From contig JBAZEZ010000025.1 of assembly GCA_041653615.1 (NCBI GenBank), positions 1-19,468 on the forward strand: 19,468 nt of DNA, in the 5' to 3' direction. The translations under genes and the position numbers were made by a program. The notes below the pieces were generated by a model, which had not been told where the DNA came from, did no database searches, and saw nothing but the letters and a program-made list of their open reading frames with translations. This document shows, one piece after another, positions 7,577 through 15,682 of the stretch (its first letter is position 1; the number at the start of each line of letters is the position of its first letter). Source of the DNA: JAHJUB01 sp041653615 [NCBI: Candidatus Ratteibacteria bacterium] (GTDB lineage Bacteria > Ratteibacteria > UBA8468 > MWAK01).

Positions 7577-8561
7577 AAAGGCCCATCTTTCTTTTTGTTT
7601 CCGCTAGAACTTCCGAAACTATCTGCCGGGTTTTTTTGTTGCCTTGTTCGATAATCCGGTCAAACCCCGCGCTGTCTTTTACCAGCTTTTCGCGTTCCTT
7701 TTGGTAGGGAGCCAAGTATTGAACCAGAATCTCGGTCAGGTTTTTTTTGCATTCGGTGCAGCCTAATTTCGCAGCCAGACAGTCATTTTTGATGCTCAGG
7801 CTGTTTGCCTGGTTGTATAAAACATTGATGCCGAAGACCGGGCAGGCATCCGGATGACCCGGGTCCTTGCGGTATGGCCGCAAAGGGTCGGTAAACATCG
7901 TCGCCAATTTCTTGCCGATATCCTCCGGCGTGTCGGATAGAAAGATTGCGTTTCCGTATGACTTGCTCATTTTGCGGCCGTCGGTTCCCAATAGTTTCGG
8001 GGTGGCGGTCAGAATCGCTTCCGGTTCCGGAAAGAGTTCTCCGTAAAGATTGTTGAAGCGGCGGACAATCTCCCGCGCCAGTTCCAGGTGCGGAACCTGG
8101 TCTTCGCCCACCGGTACTTTTTCCGCTTTTACGGAGATGATATCGGCGGTCTGCAGAATCGGATAACCCAAAAAACCGTAATTGGTAATCTCTTTATCTT
8201 TCAACTGGAGCATTTGTTCTTTATAAGTCGGGCAGCGTTCCAGCCAGCCCAAAGGCGTAAACATTGACAACAAAAGGTGGAGTTCCGAAATCTCCGGTAT
8301 CTTTGACTGGACAAAGACGGTTGCTTTTTTGGGGTTTATGCCGAAGGCGAAGAAGTCCAGGAGCATCTCGGTAATGTTTTCCCGGATGCCGAATGGATTT
8401 TGATATTCGGTCGTCAGGGCGTGCAGGTCCGCCATTTCGTAAAAGCACTCGTACTTATCCTGGAGATTTATCCAATTGGTAAGCGCGCCGGCCAGGTGTC
8501 CCAGGTGTAATTTTCCGGTTGGTCGCATACCGCTGAAAACCCGCCTCATTTTTTCTTCCAT
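7566..8561 (-). CDS. trpS: Tryptophanyl-tRNA synthetase
   Basis: This class I aminoacyl-tRNA synthetase charges tRNA-Trp. The 331-residue length is normal. The HIGH-type motif is HLGH at residues 19-22 (PTGKLHLGHLAGAL) and the KMSKS loop is at 197-201 (GRKMSKSYGN). PVGEDQVPHLELAREI is typical of bacterial TrpRS. Met5 (ATG at 8547-8549) may be the true start: GGAAG lies six bases before it, whereas Met1 would be only about 4 bases from the predicted transcription start. The first ATG is kept here as the longest frame. The gene leads the leftward run trpS-hisC-cdaA-cdaR stub-pdxJ and has a good sigma-70-like promoter at 8572-8601. A TrpRS-type Cys pattern (LGCTECKK) lies near residues 264-271. 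Confidence 0.96.
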   Translation of the reverse strand: MEEKMRRVFSGMRPTGKLHLGHLAGALTNWINLQDKYECFYEMADLHALTTEYQNPFGIRENITEMLLDFFAFGINPKKATVFVQSKIPEISELHLLLSMFTPLGWLERCPTYKEQMLQLKDKEITNYGFLGYPILQTADIISVKAEKVPVGEDQVPHLELAREIVRRFNNLYGELFPEPEAILTATPKLLGTDGRKMSKSYGNAIFLSDTPEDIGKKLATMFTDPLRPYRKDPGHPDACPVFGINVLYNQANSLSIKNDCLAAKLGCTECKKNLTEILVQYLAPYQKEREKLVKDSAGFDRIIEQGNKKTRQIVSEVLAETKRKMGLYGY

Positions 8562-8571
8562 ATATTGTGAT

Positions 8572-8601
8572 ATTATACCTTATCGCCGAATATACTTGCA
8601 A
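8572..8601 (-). promoter_or_regulatory. Predicted sigma-70-type promoter of trpS
   Basis: On the minus strand TTGCAA (8596-8601) is followed after 18 bases by a perfect TATAAT (8572-8577). The predicted start near 8565 would give a very short trpS leader. The -35 hexamer is its own complement and is shared with the rubrerythrin promoter. Confidence 0.65.
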
Positions 8602-8624
8602 TGTAACCGGAATAACGGTAAAAT
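8596..8624 (+). promoter_or_regulatory. Predicted sigma-70-type promoter of rubrerythrin gene
   Basis: On the plus strand the same TTGCAA (8596-8601) is followed after 17 bases by TAAAAT (8619-8624). The predicted leader to the ATG at 8717 is about 85 bases and includes two hairpins. Confidence 0.55.
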
Positions 8625-8643
8625 ACTCTAATCCAAAATGTAG

Positions 8644-8663
8644 GGGTCGGATTCATCCGACCC
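8644..8663 (+). repeat. Perfect 8-bp hairpin in rubrerythrin leader
   Basis: GGGTCGGA and TCCGACCC enclose the loop TTCA. No T-run follows on either strand, so an intrinsic terminator is unlikely. It lies downstream of the predicted promoter and would be in the 5' leader RNA. Confidence 0.7.
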
Positions 8664-8680
8664 GAAAACGTTAATGTGGG

Positions 8681-8712
8681 GGAGGGGCTTCGTCCCCTCC
8701 TGGCATCGGAGG
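8681..8712 (+). promoter_or_regulatory. Two mutually exclusive hairpins over the rubrerythrin ribosome-binding site
   Basis: GGAGGGG (8681-8687) can pair with CCCCTCC (8694-8700) across the loop CTTCGT. The same CCTCC (8696-8700) can instead pair with the Shine-Dalgarno GGAGG (8708-8712) across TGGCATC. The first fold would leave the ribosome-binding site free and the second would hide it. Function is inferred from pairing alone. Confidence 0.4.
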
Positions 8713-8716
8713 TTTT

Positions 8717-9292
8717 ATGGCATCACTAAAAGGCACAGAGACGGAAAAGAATTTGCTTAAGGCGTTTGCCGGGGAATCCCAGGCGCGGAACCGGTATACC
8801 TATTTTGCCGGCGTTGCCCGCAAGGAAGGATACGAACAGATAGCCAACATATTTATCGAAACGGCCAATAACGAAAAAGAACACGCCAAGATATTTTTTA
8901 AACACCTGGAAGGCGGCGAGGTTGAAATTACCGCAACCTATCCGGCCGGGATAATTAAAGACACCAAAACAAATCTGGAAGCGGCCGCGGCCGGTGAAAA
9001 AATGGAATGGACCGTTCTCTACGCGGATTTCGGCAAGATTGCCGGGGACGAGGGGTTTCCGGAAGTGGCGCGGTCTTTTGCCGAAATCTCCAAGGTTGAA
9101 AAGTTTCACGAAGCGCGGTATCGGAAACTAATCAACAACATTGGGAAAGGCGAGGTTTTTCAGAAGCCGGCTCCGGTAAAGTGGCATTGTTCCAACTGCG
9201 GTTATGTTTTTGAGGGCGCCCATGCGCCGCAGGAATGTCCGGCCTGCAAACACCCGCAAGCCTATTACGAGCTTCTCGCCGAAAACTTTTAA
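8717..9292 (+). CDS. rbr: Rubrerythrin
   Basis: Rubrerythrin is a cytoplasmic peroxidase of anaerobes that reduces hydrogen peroxide with electrons from rubredoxin or NAD(P)H-linked carriers. The 191-residue protein has the ferritin-like diiron domain (about 1-145) with ligands Glu20 (AGESQARNRY), the Glu53-x2-His56 pair (NNEKEH), Glu94, and Glu128-x2-His131 (VEKFHE). A C-terminal rubredoxin-type iron site uses Cys158, Cys161, Cys174 and Cys177 (CSNCGYVF, CPACKHP). Length and domain order are standard. The start is set by GGAGG four bases upstream of the ATG. It is transcribed away from trpS and sits apart from the minus-strand genes, consistent with its own stress-responsive promoter. Confidence 0.97.
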   Translation: MASLKGTETEKNLLKAFAGESQARNRYTYFAGVARKEGYEQIANIFIETANNEKEHAKIFFKHLEGGEVEITATYPAGIIKDTKTNLEAAAAGEKMEWTVLYADFGKIAGDEGFPEVARSFAEISKVEKFHEARYRKLINNIGKGEVFQKPAPVKWHCSNCGYVFEGAHAPQECPACKHPQAYYELLAENF

Positions 9293-9300
9293 TGCCCCTA

Positions 9301-9341
9301 AATTCCTCTCCCCGTCGGGGAGAGGACGAAGGTGAGGGGTG
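9301..9341 (+). repeat. Palindromic repeat, family C (CCTCTCCCC / GGGGAGAGG + GGTGAGGGG tail), copy 1
   Basis: CCTCTCCCC and GGGGAGAGG form a hairpin with a GT loop, followed by the tail ACGAAGGTGAGGGGTGG. The tail contains the only Shine-Dalgarno-like sequence for the next gene. Related copies are at 13757-13792 and 14156-14190, and within nfnB and hypF. Confidence 0.85.
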
Positions 9342-9348
9342 GTTTCTT

Positions 9349-9780
9349 ATGGAAAAACGTCTCTACCGTTCTCCTACGGAACGCCGTATCGCCGGAATTT
9401 GCGGCGGCCTGGCCGAATATTTTAACGTTGACCCGGTTCTGGTGCGGGTCATCTTTATTGTTCTTTTGCTCTTAAGCGGTATCGGGTTGCTGGCCTATAT
9501 CGTTCTTTGGCTGGCTTTGCCGGTAAGGGAAAAAGAGGAGGGTACCGTTGAGGTTATTACTCCGGCCGGTCAGGAAGAATTGGTGAGCGAACCGTCAAAA
9601 ACCGAGGAGTCAACTAAAGCGATGAAGAAACACAACCTCTTCGGCGGGATTATCTTAATTGGTCTCGGCGTTATTTTTCTGGCGGAGAATTTTTTGCCGG
9701 TTTACCGGCTCAATAAATTCTGGCCCCTGCTTTTGATTATTTTTGGCCTCGCCATTCTTTGGAAATCCGGCAAAAGGTAA
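9349..9780 (+). CDS. PspC-domain membrane protein with LiaF-like C-terminal segment
   Basis: The start at ATG 9349-9351 (MEKRLYRSPTERRIAGICGG) begins exactly at the PspC domain. The longer frame upstream would translate the repeat at 9301-9341 and part of the rubrerythrin gene. The 143-residue protein has a PspC domain (about 1-60: IAGICGGLAEYFNVDPVLVRV, then a transmembrane helix to LWLALPV). A charged linker follows, and then two more hydrophobic segments (GGIILIGLGVIFLAENF and FWPLLLIIFGLAILW) of the LiaF/DUF5668 type. PspC proteins act in envelope-stress sensing at the inner membrane. The ribosome-binding site appears to come from the preceding repeat. It is followed by a related small membrane protein. 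Confidence 0.88.
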   Translation: MEKRLYRSPTERRIAGICGGLAEYFNVDPVLVRVIFIVLLLLSGIGLLAYIVLWLALPVREKEEGTVEVITPAGQEELVSEPSKTEESTKAMKKHNLFGGIILIGLGVIFLAENFLPVYRLNKFWPLLLIIFGLAILWKSGKR

Positions 9781-9816
9781 TGTCATTGCGAGGCGTAATT
9801 CGCCGCGGCAATCTCG
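9781..9816. repeat. Palindromic repeat, family A, copy 5
   Basis: It reads TGTCATTGCGAG... to ...CGCCGCGGCAATCTCG and directly follows the stop codon of the PspC-domain gene (9778-9780). Confidence 0.8.
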
Positions 9817-9832
9817 TTTTTGTCATTTTACT

Positions 9833-10129
9833 ATGAAACCTAAACATCTTATTCTCGGCCTGTTCCTTCTTTTTCTCGGGGGTCTTTTTTTCCTGGACAA
9901 CCTTTACCCGCTGAATTTCAACTGGGATATAATTTCACGGCTCTGGCCGGTACTGCTTATTCTCTTGGGAATAGCGGCGTTGAGTACCAAGCCGGATGTA
10001 AAATCAATCTTTTTTGCTTTGACCGCAATCCTGCTCGCCTTCCTCGTTTTTTCTTCGGTTAAACACGGCCAGTTTGATATCAAGGAGTTCTTTAAACCCG
10101 CCCCCAATTTTCCCGCCGATACAGTGTAG
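9833..10129 (+). CDS. Small LiaF/DUF5668-like membrane protein
   Basis: I start at the ATG at 9833-9835 (MKPKHLILGLFLLFLGGLFF). The longer frame runs through the family A repeat and the end of the preceding gene. The 98-residue protein has three hydrophobic segments (about 5-21, 40-53 and 61-79) and a short polar C-terminus. The pattern GGLFFLDNLYP followed by LWPVLLILLGIAAL mirrors the C-terminal part of the PspC-domain protein upstream (GVIFLAENFLP, FWPLLLIIFGLAIL). The two probably descend from one module and may act together in the membrane. There is no clear Shine-Dalgarno. The gene is tail-to-tail with the 29-residue peptide, with two bases between the stops. Precise function is unknown. 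Confidence 0.75.
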   Translation: MKPKHLILGLFLLFLGGLFFLDNLYPLNFNWDIISRLWPVLLILLGIAALSTKPDVKSIFFALTAILLAFLVFSSVKHGQFDIKEFFKPAPNFPADTV

Positions 10130-10131
10130 CG

Positions 10132-10221
10132 TTATTTGCCGATGGACCAGCTGGCGGAGCAGCCGGCAAGGACTACGACGTAAAACAGCACAACCACAAT
10201 CCAGAAAAGATTCTTTTTCAT
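10132..10221 (-). CDS. 29-residue lipoprotein-like or single-span membrane peptide
   Basis: The ATG at 10219-10221 is preceded at five bases by a full GGAGG (ACGGAGGTTTTATG), the best ribosome-binding site in this region. The frame gives MKKNLFWIVVVLFYVVV then LAGCSASWSIGK and a TAA stop. MKKN is a basic N-region, residues 5-18 are hydrophobic, and LAGC at 18-21 is a perfect lipobox with Cys21. If processed by signal peptidase II it would leave a nine-residue lipopeptide, CSASWSIGK. It resembles entericidin-like micro-lipoproteins in size only. It could also remain as a small membrane peptide. Too short for standard gene calling, it is convergent with the LiaF-like gene. Confidence 0.65.
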   Translation of the reverse strand: MKKNLFWIVVVLFYVVVLAGCSASWSIGK

Positions 10222-10251
10222 AAAACCTCCGTTTTGTTAGCGCTTGTATTT

Positions 10252-10348
10252 CACCGCAGAGTACGCGGAGTGCGCAGAGAATTACTAAAATTTTTTTAAG
10301 TTTTTTTCTGCTTTACACTTCTCTGCGTTCTCTGCGACCTCTGCGGTG
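10252..10348. repeat. Inverted repeat (CACCGCAGAG / CTCTGCGGTG), family E
   Basis: The outer arms CACCGCAGAGTACGCGGAG and the complement CCTCTGCGGTG flank an AT-rich centre. Inner copies of GCGCAGAGAA and TTCTCTGCG also pair. It fills the gap between the nfnB stop and the micro-lipoprotein start. As a large symmetrical element it might act as a transcription stop, but no typical T-run follows. Confidence 0.75.
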
Positions 10349-10367
10349 TATCCTGTGTTTATTAATA

Positions 10368-12652
<2,285 letters not shown>

Positions 12653-12674
12653 AGTTTTATTTTAACAACGGTTG

Positions 12675-13676
12675 TCAACAAATCCTCGGTAGTTGTTCTC
12701 CGGAAAATGGTTCCAGCAGACGCGTTCCGGAAATCCGCGTGCGCAAGATGGTCCGGCCGGCCGGTTCCGCCACAACTTTTCCGATGATGGCCGCGCCTTT
12801 TCCCAGCGGGTGTTCCCGCATCAAACGTAATGCTTTTTCCGCTTCTTCCCCGGCTACAAAGATGACTACTTTTCCTTCGCAGGTGAAGTAAAGCGGGTCC
12901 AATCCCAGTATTTCGGCAATGCCGATAACTTCCCGGCGCAAAGGTACTTTCGTTTCGTTTACTTCAATTCCCCATTTCATATTTTCGGAAACTTCGGAGA
13001 GAATTGTGGCCAGGCCGCCCCGGGTGATGTCCCGGATAAAGCGGACGGTCTTAAGCTTGGTGAGGAACCGCTGGAACAGGTTGTTTAACGGCGCCGCGTC
13101 ACTCCTGATTTTACCGGAAAAAGAAAATTCGTTCCGGGCCAGCATCACCGCGGCCGCGTGGTCTCCGACCGGTCCGTTGACCAGTACCGCGTCTCCAACC
13201 CTTATCTTGTCGCGGCCGAGAATAATATTGTCCGGAATCAGGCCGCAGCCCGCGGTGGTGATAAAAAGTCCGTGGGCCATGCCCCGGTCCACCACCTTGG
13301 TATCTCCGGTAACTATTTTAACGCCTGCCTGTTTCGCGGTTCGGGCGGCAGACGCGATAATTTTTTTAAGGTTTGTCCGGCTGAATCCCTCTTCAATGAT
13401 AAGCGCCAGGGAGAGGTAAAGCGGTATCGCGCCGACGCTGACCAGGTCGTTGATGGTGCCGGAAACGGAAAGGGAACCGATGTCGCCGCCCGGGAAAAAA
13501 AGCGGATGGACCACAAACGAATCGGTGGTGAAAGCTGTTTTTCCGCGGAGCGGAAAGATCGCGCTATCTTCCAGGCGGTTGAGTATCGGGTTGTCCAGCG
13601 GTTTGAGAAATTCCCGGATTAATTCGGCGCTAAGCCTGCCTCCGCCGCCGTGACCCAAAGTTATCGCATCTTCCAT
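12675..13676 (-). CDS. hypE: Hydrogenase maturation protein HypE
   Basis: HypE dehydrates the carbamoyl group received from HypF, using ATP, to make the thiocyanate that becomes a CN ligand of the [NiFe] centre. The 333-residue protein has the N-terminal LGHGGGGRLSAELI and the TTDSFVVHPLFFPGGDIG segment, the GDTKVVDRG and RDITRGGLATILSE motifs of the PurM/SelD-like ATPase fold, and ends in PRIC with the essential C-terminal cysteine (Cys333). All family hallmarks are intact. It follows hypD in operon order but is separated from it by the DUF559 unit. It is 22 bases from nfnA downstream. The ATG has no evident Shine-Dalgarno. Confidence 0.97.
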   Translation of the reverse strand: MEDAITLGHGGGGRLSAELIREFLKPLDNPILNRLEDSAIFPLRGKTAFTTDSFVVHPLFFPGGDIGSLSVSGTINDLVSVGAIPLYLSLALIIEEGFSRTNLKKIIASAARTAKQAGVKIVTGDTKVVDRGMAHGLFITTAGCGLIPDNIILGRDKIRVGDAVLVNGPVGDHAAAVMLARNEFSFSGKIRSDAAPLNNLFQRFLTKLKTVRFIRDITRGGLATILSEVSENMKWGIEVNETKVPLRREVIGIAEILGLDPLYFTCEGKVVIFVAGEEAEKALRLMREHPLGKGAAIIGKVVAEPAGRTILRTRISGTRLLEPFSGEQLPRIC

Positions 13677-13756
13677 ATTATTTACTGAAATTGTACAGTT
13701 TGTAAGAGAGTGTCCTTCACGAAATTCAAAAAACCATCATGTATTAATCATTTCCT

Positions 13757-14190
13757 CCTCTCCCTATCGGGGAGAGGATTGAGGTGAGGGGGTCTTCTTT
13801 TCCAGCACCCCTTGAATTACCTCCCAGGTACCTTCAATATTATTCAATATATCCAAATCGCTAAATCGCAATATCTTCACTCCTAACCGCGATAATTTTT
13901 CCGTTCTTATTTTATCCCGTTGCTTCCCGCTGTTTTCGTAGTGTTGTCCGCCGTCGGCTTCTATACCAAGTTTATATTCCGGAGAATAAAAATCCAAAAT
14001 ATATTTACCGAGTGAAAACTGTCTCCTGAATTTTACTCCGGTCAGCTGACGATTTCGCAATATTGACCAGAGTTTTTTTCTGCGTCTGTTTGGGTTCTTC
14101 GGAAATTCCTGCACCTTGCAATATTGTTTCTTTTCATTCTCCTTGCTGGTTTTCACCCCTCACCTTCACCTCTCCCCTGAGGGGAGAGGG
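13757..14190. mobile_element. Putative DUF559 repeat unit bounded by inverted family C repeats
   Basis: The left boundary (13757-13792) reads CCTCTCCC, TATC, GGGGAGAGG, then ATTGAGGTGAGGGGG. The right boundary (14156-14190), on the opposite strand, reads CCTCTCCCC, TCA, GGGGAGAGG, then TGAAGGTGAGGGGTG. Each copy is a hairpin plus a GGTGAGGGG tail pointing inward, so the unit has inverted ends of about 35 bases. The only gene inside is the DUF559 nuclease, which begins and ends within the repeats. It interrupts the hypD-hypE spacing. No obvious target duplication is seen and no transposase other than the nuclease is present. Mobility is an inference. Confidence 0.5.
13764..14156 (-). CDS. DUF559 (Vsr-like) endonuclease-fold protein
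   Basis: This is a 130-residue protein with a complete DUF559 domain (about 25-118). It contains LWSILRNRQLTGVKFRRQ, LGKYILDFYSPEYKLGIEADGGQH (Asp55, Glu66, Asp68, His72), then QRDKIRTEKLSRLGVKILRF and a C-terminal helix. The D / E-x-D-G arrangement is a PD-(D/E)XK, Vsr-like nuclease core. The start is GTG (14154-14156), which lies at the inner end of the right-hand family C repeat. AAGGTG in that repeat probably acts as the Shine-Dalgarno. The last residues TPSPQSSPR and the TAG stop are encoded by the left-hand repeat. Biochemical function is unknown in this family. The setting suggests a repeat-associated selfish or repair nuclease, not a hydrogenase factor. Confidence 0.85.
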   Translation of the reverse strand: MKTSKENEKKQYCKVQEFPKNPNRRRKKLWSILRNRQLTGVKFRRQFSLGKYILDFYSPEYKLGIEADGGQHYENSGKQRDKIRTEKLSRLGVKILRFSDLDILNNIEGTWEVIQGVLEKKTPSPQSSPR

Positions 14191-14253
14191 ATCCGAAATT
14201 GAGTATAGGGAATTCTTTTCATAAGTAACTTTGTGAAGCCCTGTTTGTTAAGA

Positions 14254-15338
14254 TTATTTATTATATTTATAATGCGCGGCGCAGGTGCCTTCCGCGCTCA
14301 CCATACACGGCCCCAGCGGGTTTTCCGGCGTGCATTTCCGGCGGAACTGCCGGCAGTTTTCCGGCGTGATGGCTCCGGTAATCACTTCTCCGCAGCGGCA
14401 GGCCGGGTTTGACTTGATTGTTTCGCCTTCCGGCAGCTTGAATTTTTTTTGCCCGTCAAATCTTTGAAATTCCGCTTTTAATTTCAGGCCGGTTTTCGGA
14501 ATTAGGCCCAGGCCGCGCCAGGAAGCCGGTCCGTCCGTGAAGACCCGTCGGATAAGTTTTTGGGCGATTTCATTTCCCTCCGGGCGCACCGCCGCGCGGT
14601 ACTGAATTTCCACTTTTGGTTTGCCGCGCTTAAGCTGCCTTAAGATAAGCAGCAGTCCCTCCGGATATCTTCCGGTTGAAAACCGGTGATGACCGCCGGC
14701 CGGTGGTACTTTTCCGTTATAAATCGGTAGGGGCGGGAACCGATTATTATGCTCACGTGGCCGGGGCAAAGATAACCGTCAATCCGGACTTTGGGAAAAT
14801 TCAAGAGCGCTTCCATTGCCGCCGGAATCGTTTTGAGCGCCGAGAGCAGAAAGAAATTTTTGAGATTCTTTCGTTTTGCCTCCAGGACCGCGCCCGCGAT
14901 TGCCGGGACAGTCGTTTCAAAACCGATTCCCAGGAAAACAACGTTTTTGCCGGGGTTTTTTTCCGCGACGGTAAGCGCGTCCATCGGGCTGTAAACGATA
15001 CGGACGTCGGCGCCTTTCGCCCGCTCTTTTTCCAGGCTGGTTTCCCCGCTTTGCCCGCCATAGCCTTGGCGGAGGCGGGCGGGTACGCGCAGCAGGTCTC
15101 CGAAAGTGGTGACGATTACCCCTTTTTTCCGGCTTAAGGTAAAGAAACGGTAAAGGTCTGATTCGGAAGTTACGCAAACCGGGCAGCCGGGTCCGGAAAT
15201 AAGCCGCAGGTTTTTAGGCAGCAGACCCGCGATTCCGCTGCGGTAAACCGCGACGGTGTGCGTGCCGCAGACCTCCATAACGGAAACCGGTTTCTTGTCG
15301 GTAAGCACCCGGATTTCCGCCAGGATTTTTTTAACCAT
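14254..15338 (-). pseudogene. hypD: Hydrogenase maturation protein HypD, split by a frameshift
   Basis: HypD is the [4Fe-4S] scaffold that, with HypC, assembles Fe(CN)2CO. The 5' part (15338 to 14640) has MEVCGTHT, GPGCPVC, VTTFGDLLRVP, GADVRIVYSPMDAL and PGHVSIIIG. It then runs into a stop after ITGFQPEDIRRDCCLS. The family continuation (PEGLLLILRQLKRGKPKVEIQYRAAVRPEGN) is in the -1 frame and runs to 14254. It carries all cluster cysteines (ACRCGEV, NCRQFRRKC, GPCMVSAEGTCAA). One missing C near 14662-14666 explains the break: restoring it gives QPEDIPEGLLL. Residues about 87-99 (ARLRQGYGGQSGE) come from an inserted palindromic repeat. It may be an assembly error or a true inactivation. The start overlaps hypC by 8 bases. 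Confidence 0.9.
15042..15080. repeat. Palindromic repeat inserted in frame within hypD (RQGYGGQ type), family F
   Basis: GCCCGCC (15053-15059) and GGCGGGC (15074-15080) pair across ATAGCCTTGGCGGA. On the coding strand it yields ARLRQGYGGQSGE between LLRVP and SLEKERAKG, where typical HypD has only a couple of residues. Related palindromes lie at 15640-15662 and 18040-18078. Confidence 0.75.
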
Positions 15339-15564
15339 TATTCGCTTTTAATAATTTCAGCGTTTTTTTCGCGTCTTTCGGCTCCAATTTCTGGATGGCA
15401 AAACCGGCGTGAATCAGGACATAATCGTCTTTTGCCGCCGAAGGCAGCAGGCCGAAACTTATCGTGCGCTTGATGCCGAACACCTCCACCAATCCTTGCG
15501 GAAAAGCGTCCGGTTCGACCGGCTTTCGTATTTCAATTATCTTGCCAATTACCGCGAGACACAT
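15331..15564 (-). CDS. hypC: Hydrogenase maturation chaperone HypC
   Basis: HypC is the small chaperone that binds HypD and the hydrogenase large-subunit precursor and shuttles the iron. The 77-residue protein begins MCLAVIGKIIEI, with the essential Cys2 exposed after Met removal. It continues with an OB-like barrel and His52 in VLIHAGFAIQKL, as the family requires. The length is normal (75-95). It overlaps hypD by 8 bases, so the two subunits of the HypCD complex are translationally coupled. The 3' end of hypF and a composite repeat lie just upstream. There is no clear Shine-Dalgarno. Confidence 0.96.
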   Translation of the reverse strand: MCLAVIGKIIEIRKPVEPDAFPQGLVEVFGIKRTISFGLLPSAAKDDYVLIHAGFAIQKLEPKDAKKTLKLLKANNG

Positions 15565-15575
15565 ATAGATTTATT

Positions 15576-15682
15576 GTCATTCCCGAATGTATTAATCGGG
15601 AATCCATTTTTTTTGGTGTAGATTCCCGCTTACTATCCGCCTTCGCGCAAGGCTACGGCGGACACAAGTCCGCGGGAATGAC
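15576..15682. repeat. Composite repeat (GTCATTCCCG ... CGGGAATGAC) overlapping the hypF 3' end
   Basis: Outer arms GTCATTCCCG (15576-15585) and CGGGAATGAC (15673-15682) are inverted copies. Inside are a second pair (CGGGAATC, GATTCCCG) and a nested family F palindrome (CCGCCTTCGCGCAAGGCTACGG). The hypF stop codon (15633-15635) and its last 16 or so codons lie within the element. Confidence 0.8.

Noticed and set aside
8644-8700. Intrinsic terminator between trpS and rubrerythrin
   Set aside because: The hairpins have no following T-run on either strand and lie between divergent promoters, where a terminator is not needed.
9235-9348. Longer PspC-domain gene start overlapping rubrerythrin
   Set aside because: The extension translates the rubrerythrin 3' end and a palindromic repeat. 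The PspC domain begins exactly at the ATG at 9349.
14640-14670. Programmed -1 frameshift in hypD
   Set aside because: There is no slippery heptamer in the overlap. The GGAGG lies at the break rather than about 10 bases before a slip site. HypD is not known to use frameshifting. A one-base indel is simpler.
14254-14769. Separate 171-residue gene
   Set aside because: Its first 30 or so residues are out-of-frame HypD coding sequence, and the rest is the HypD C-terminal half. It is best read as the second part of the split hypD.
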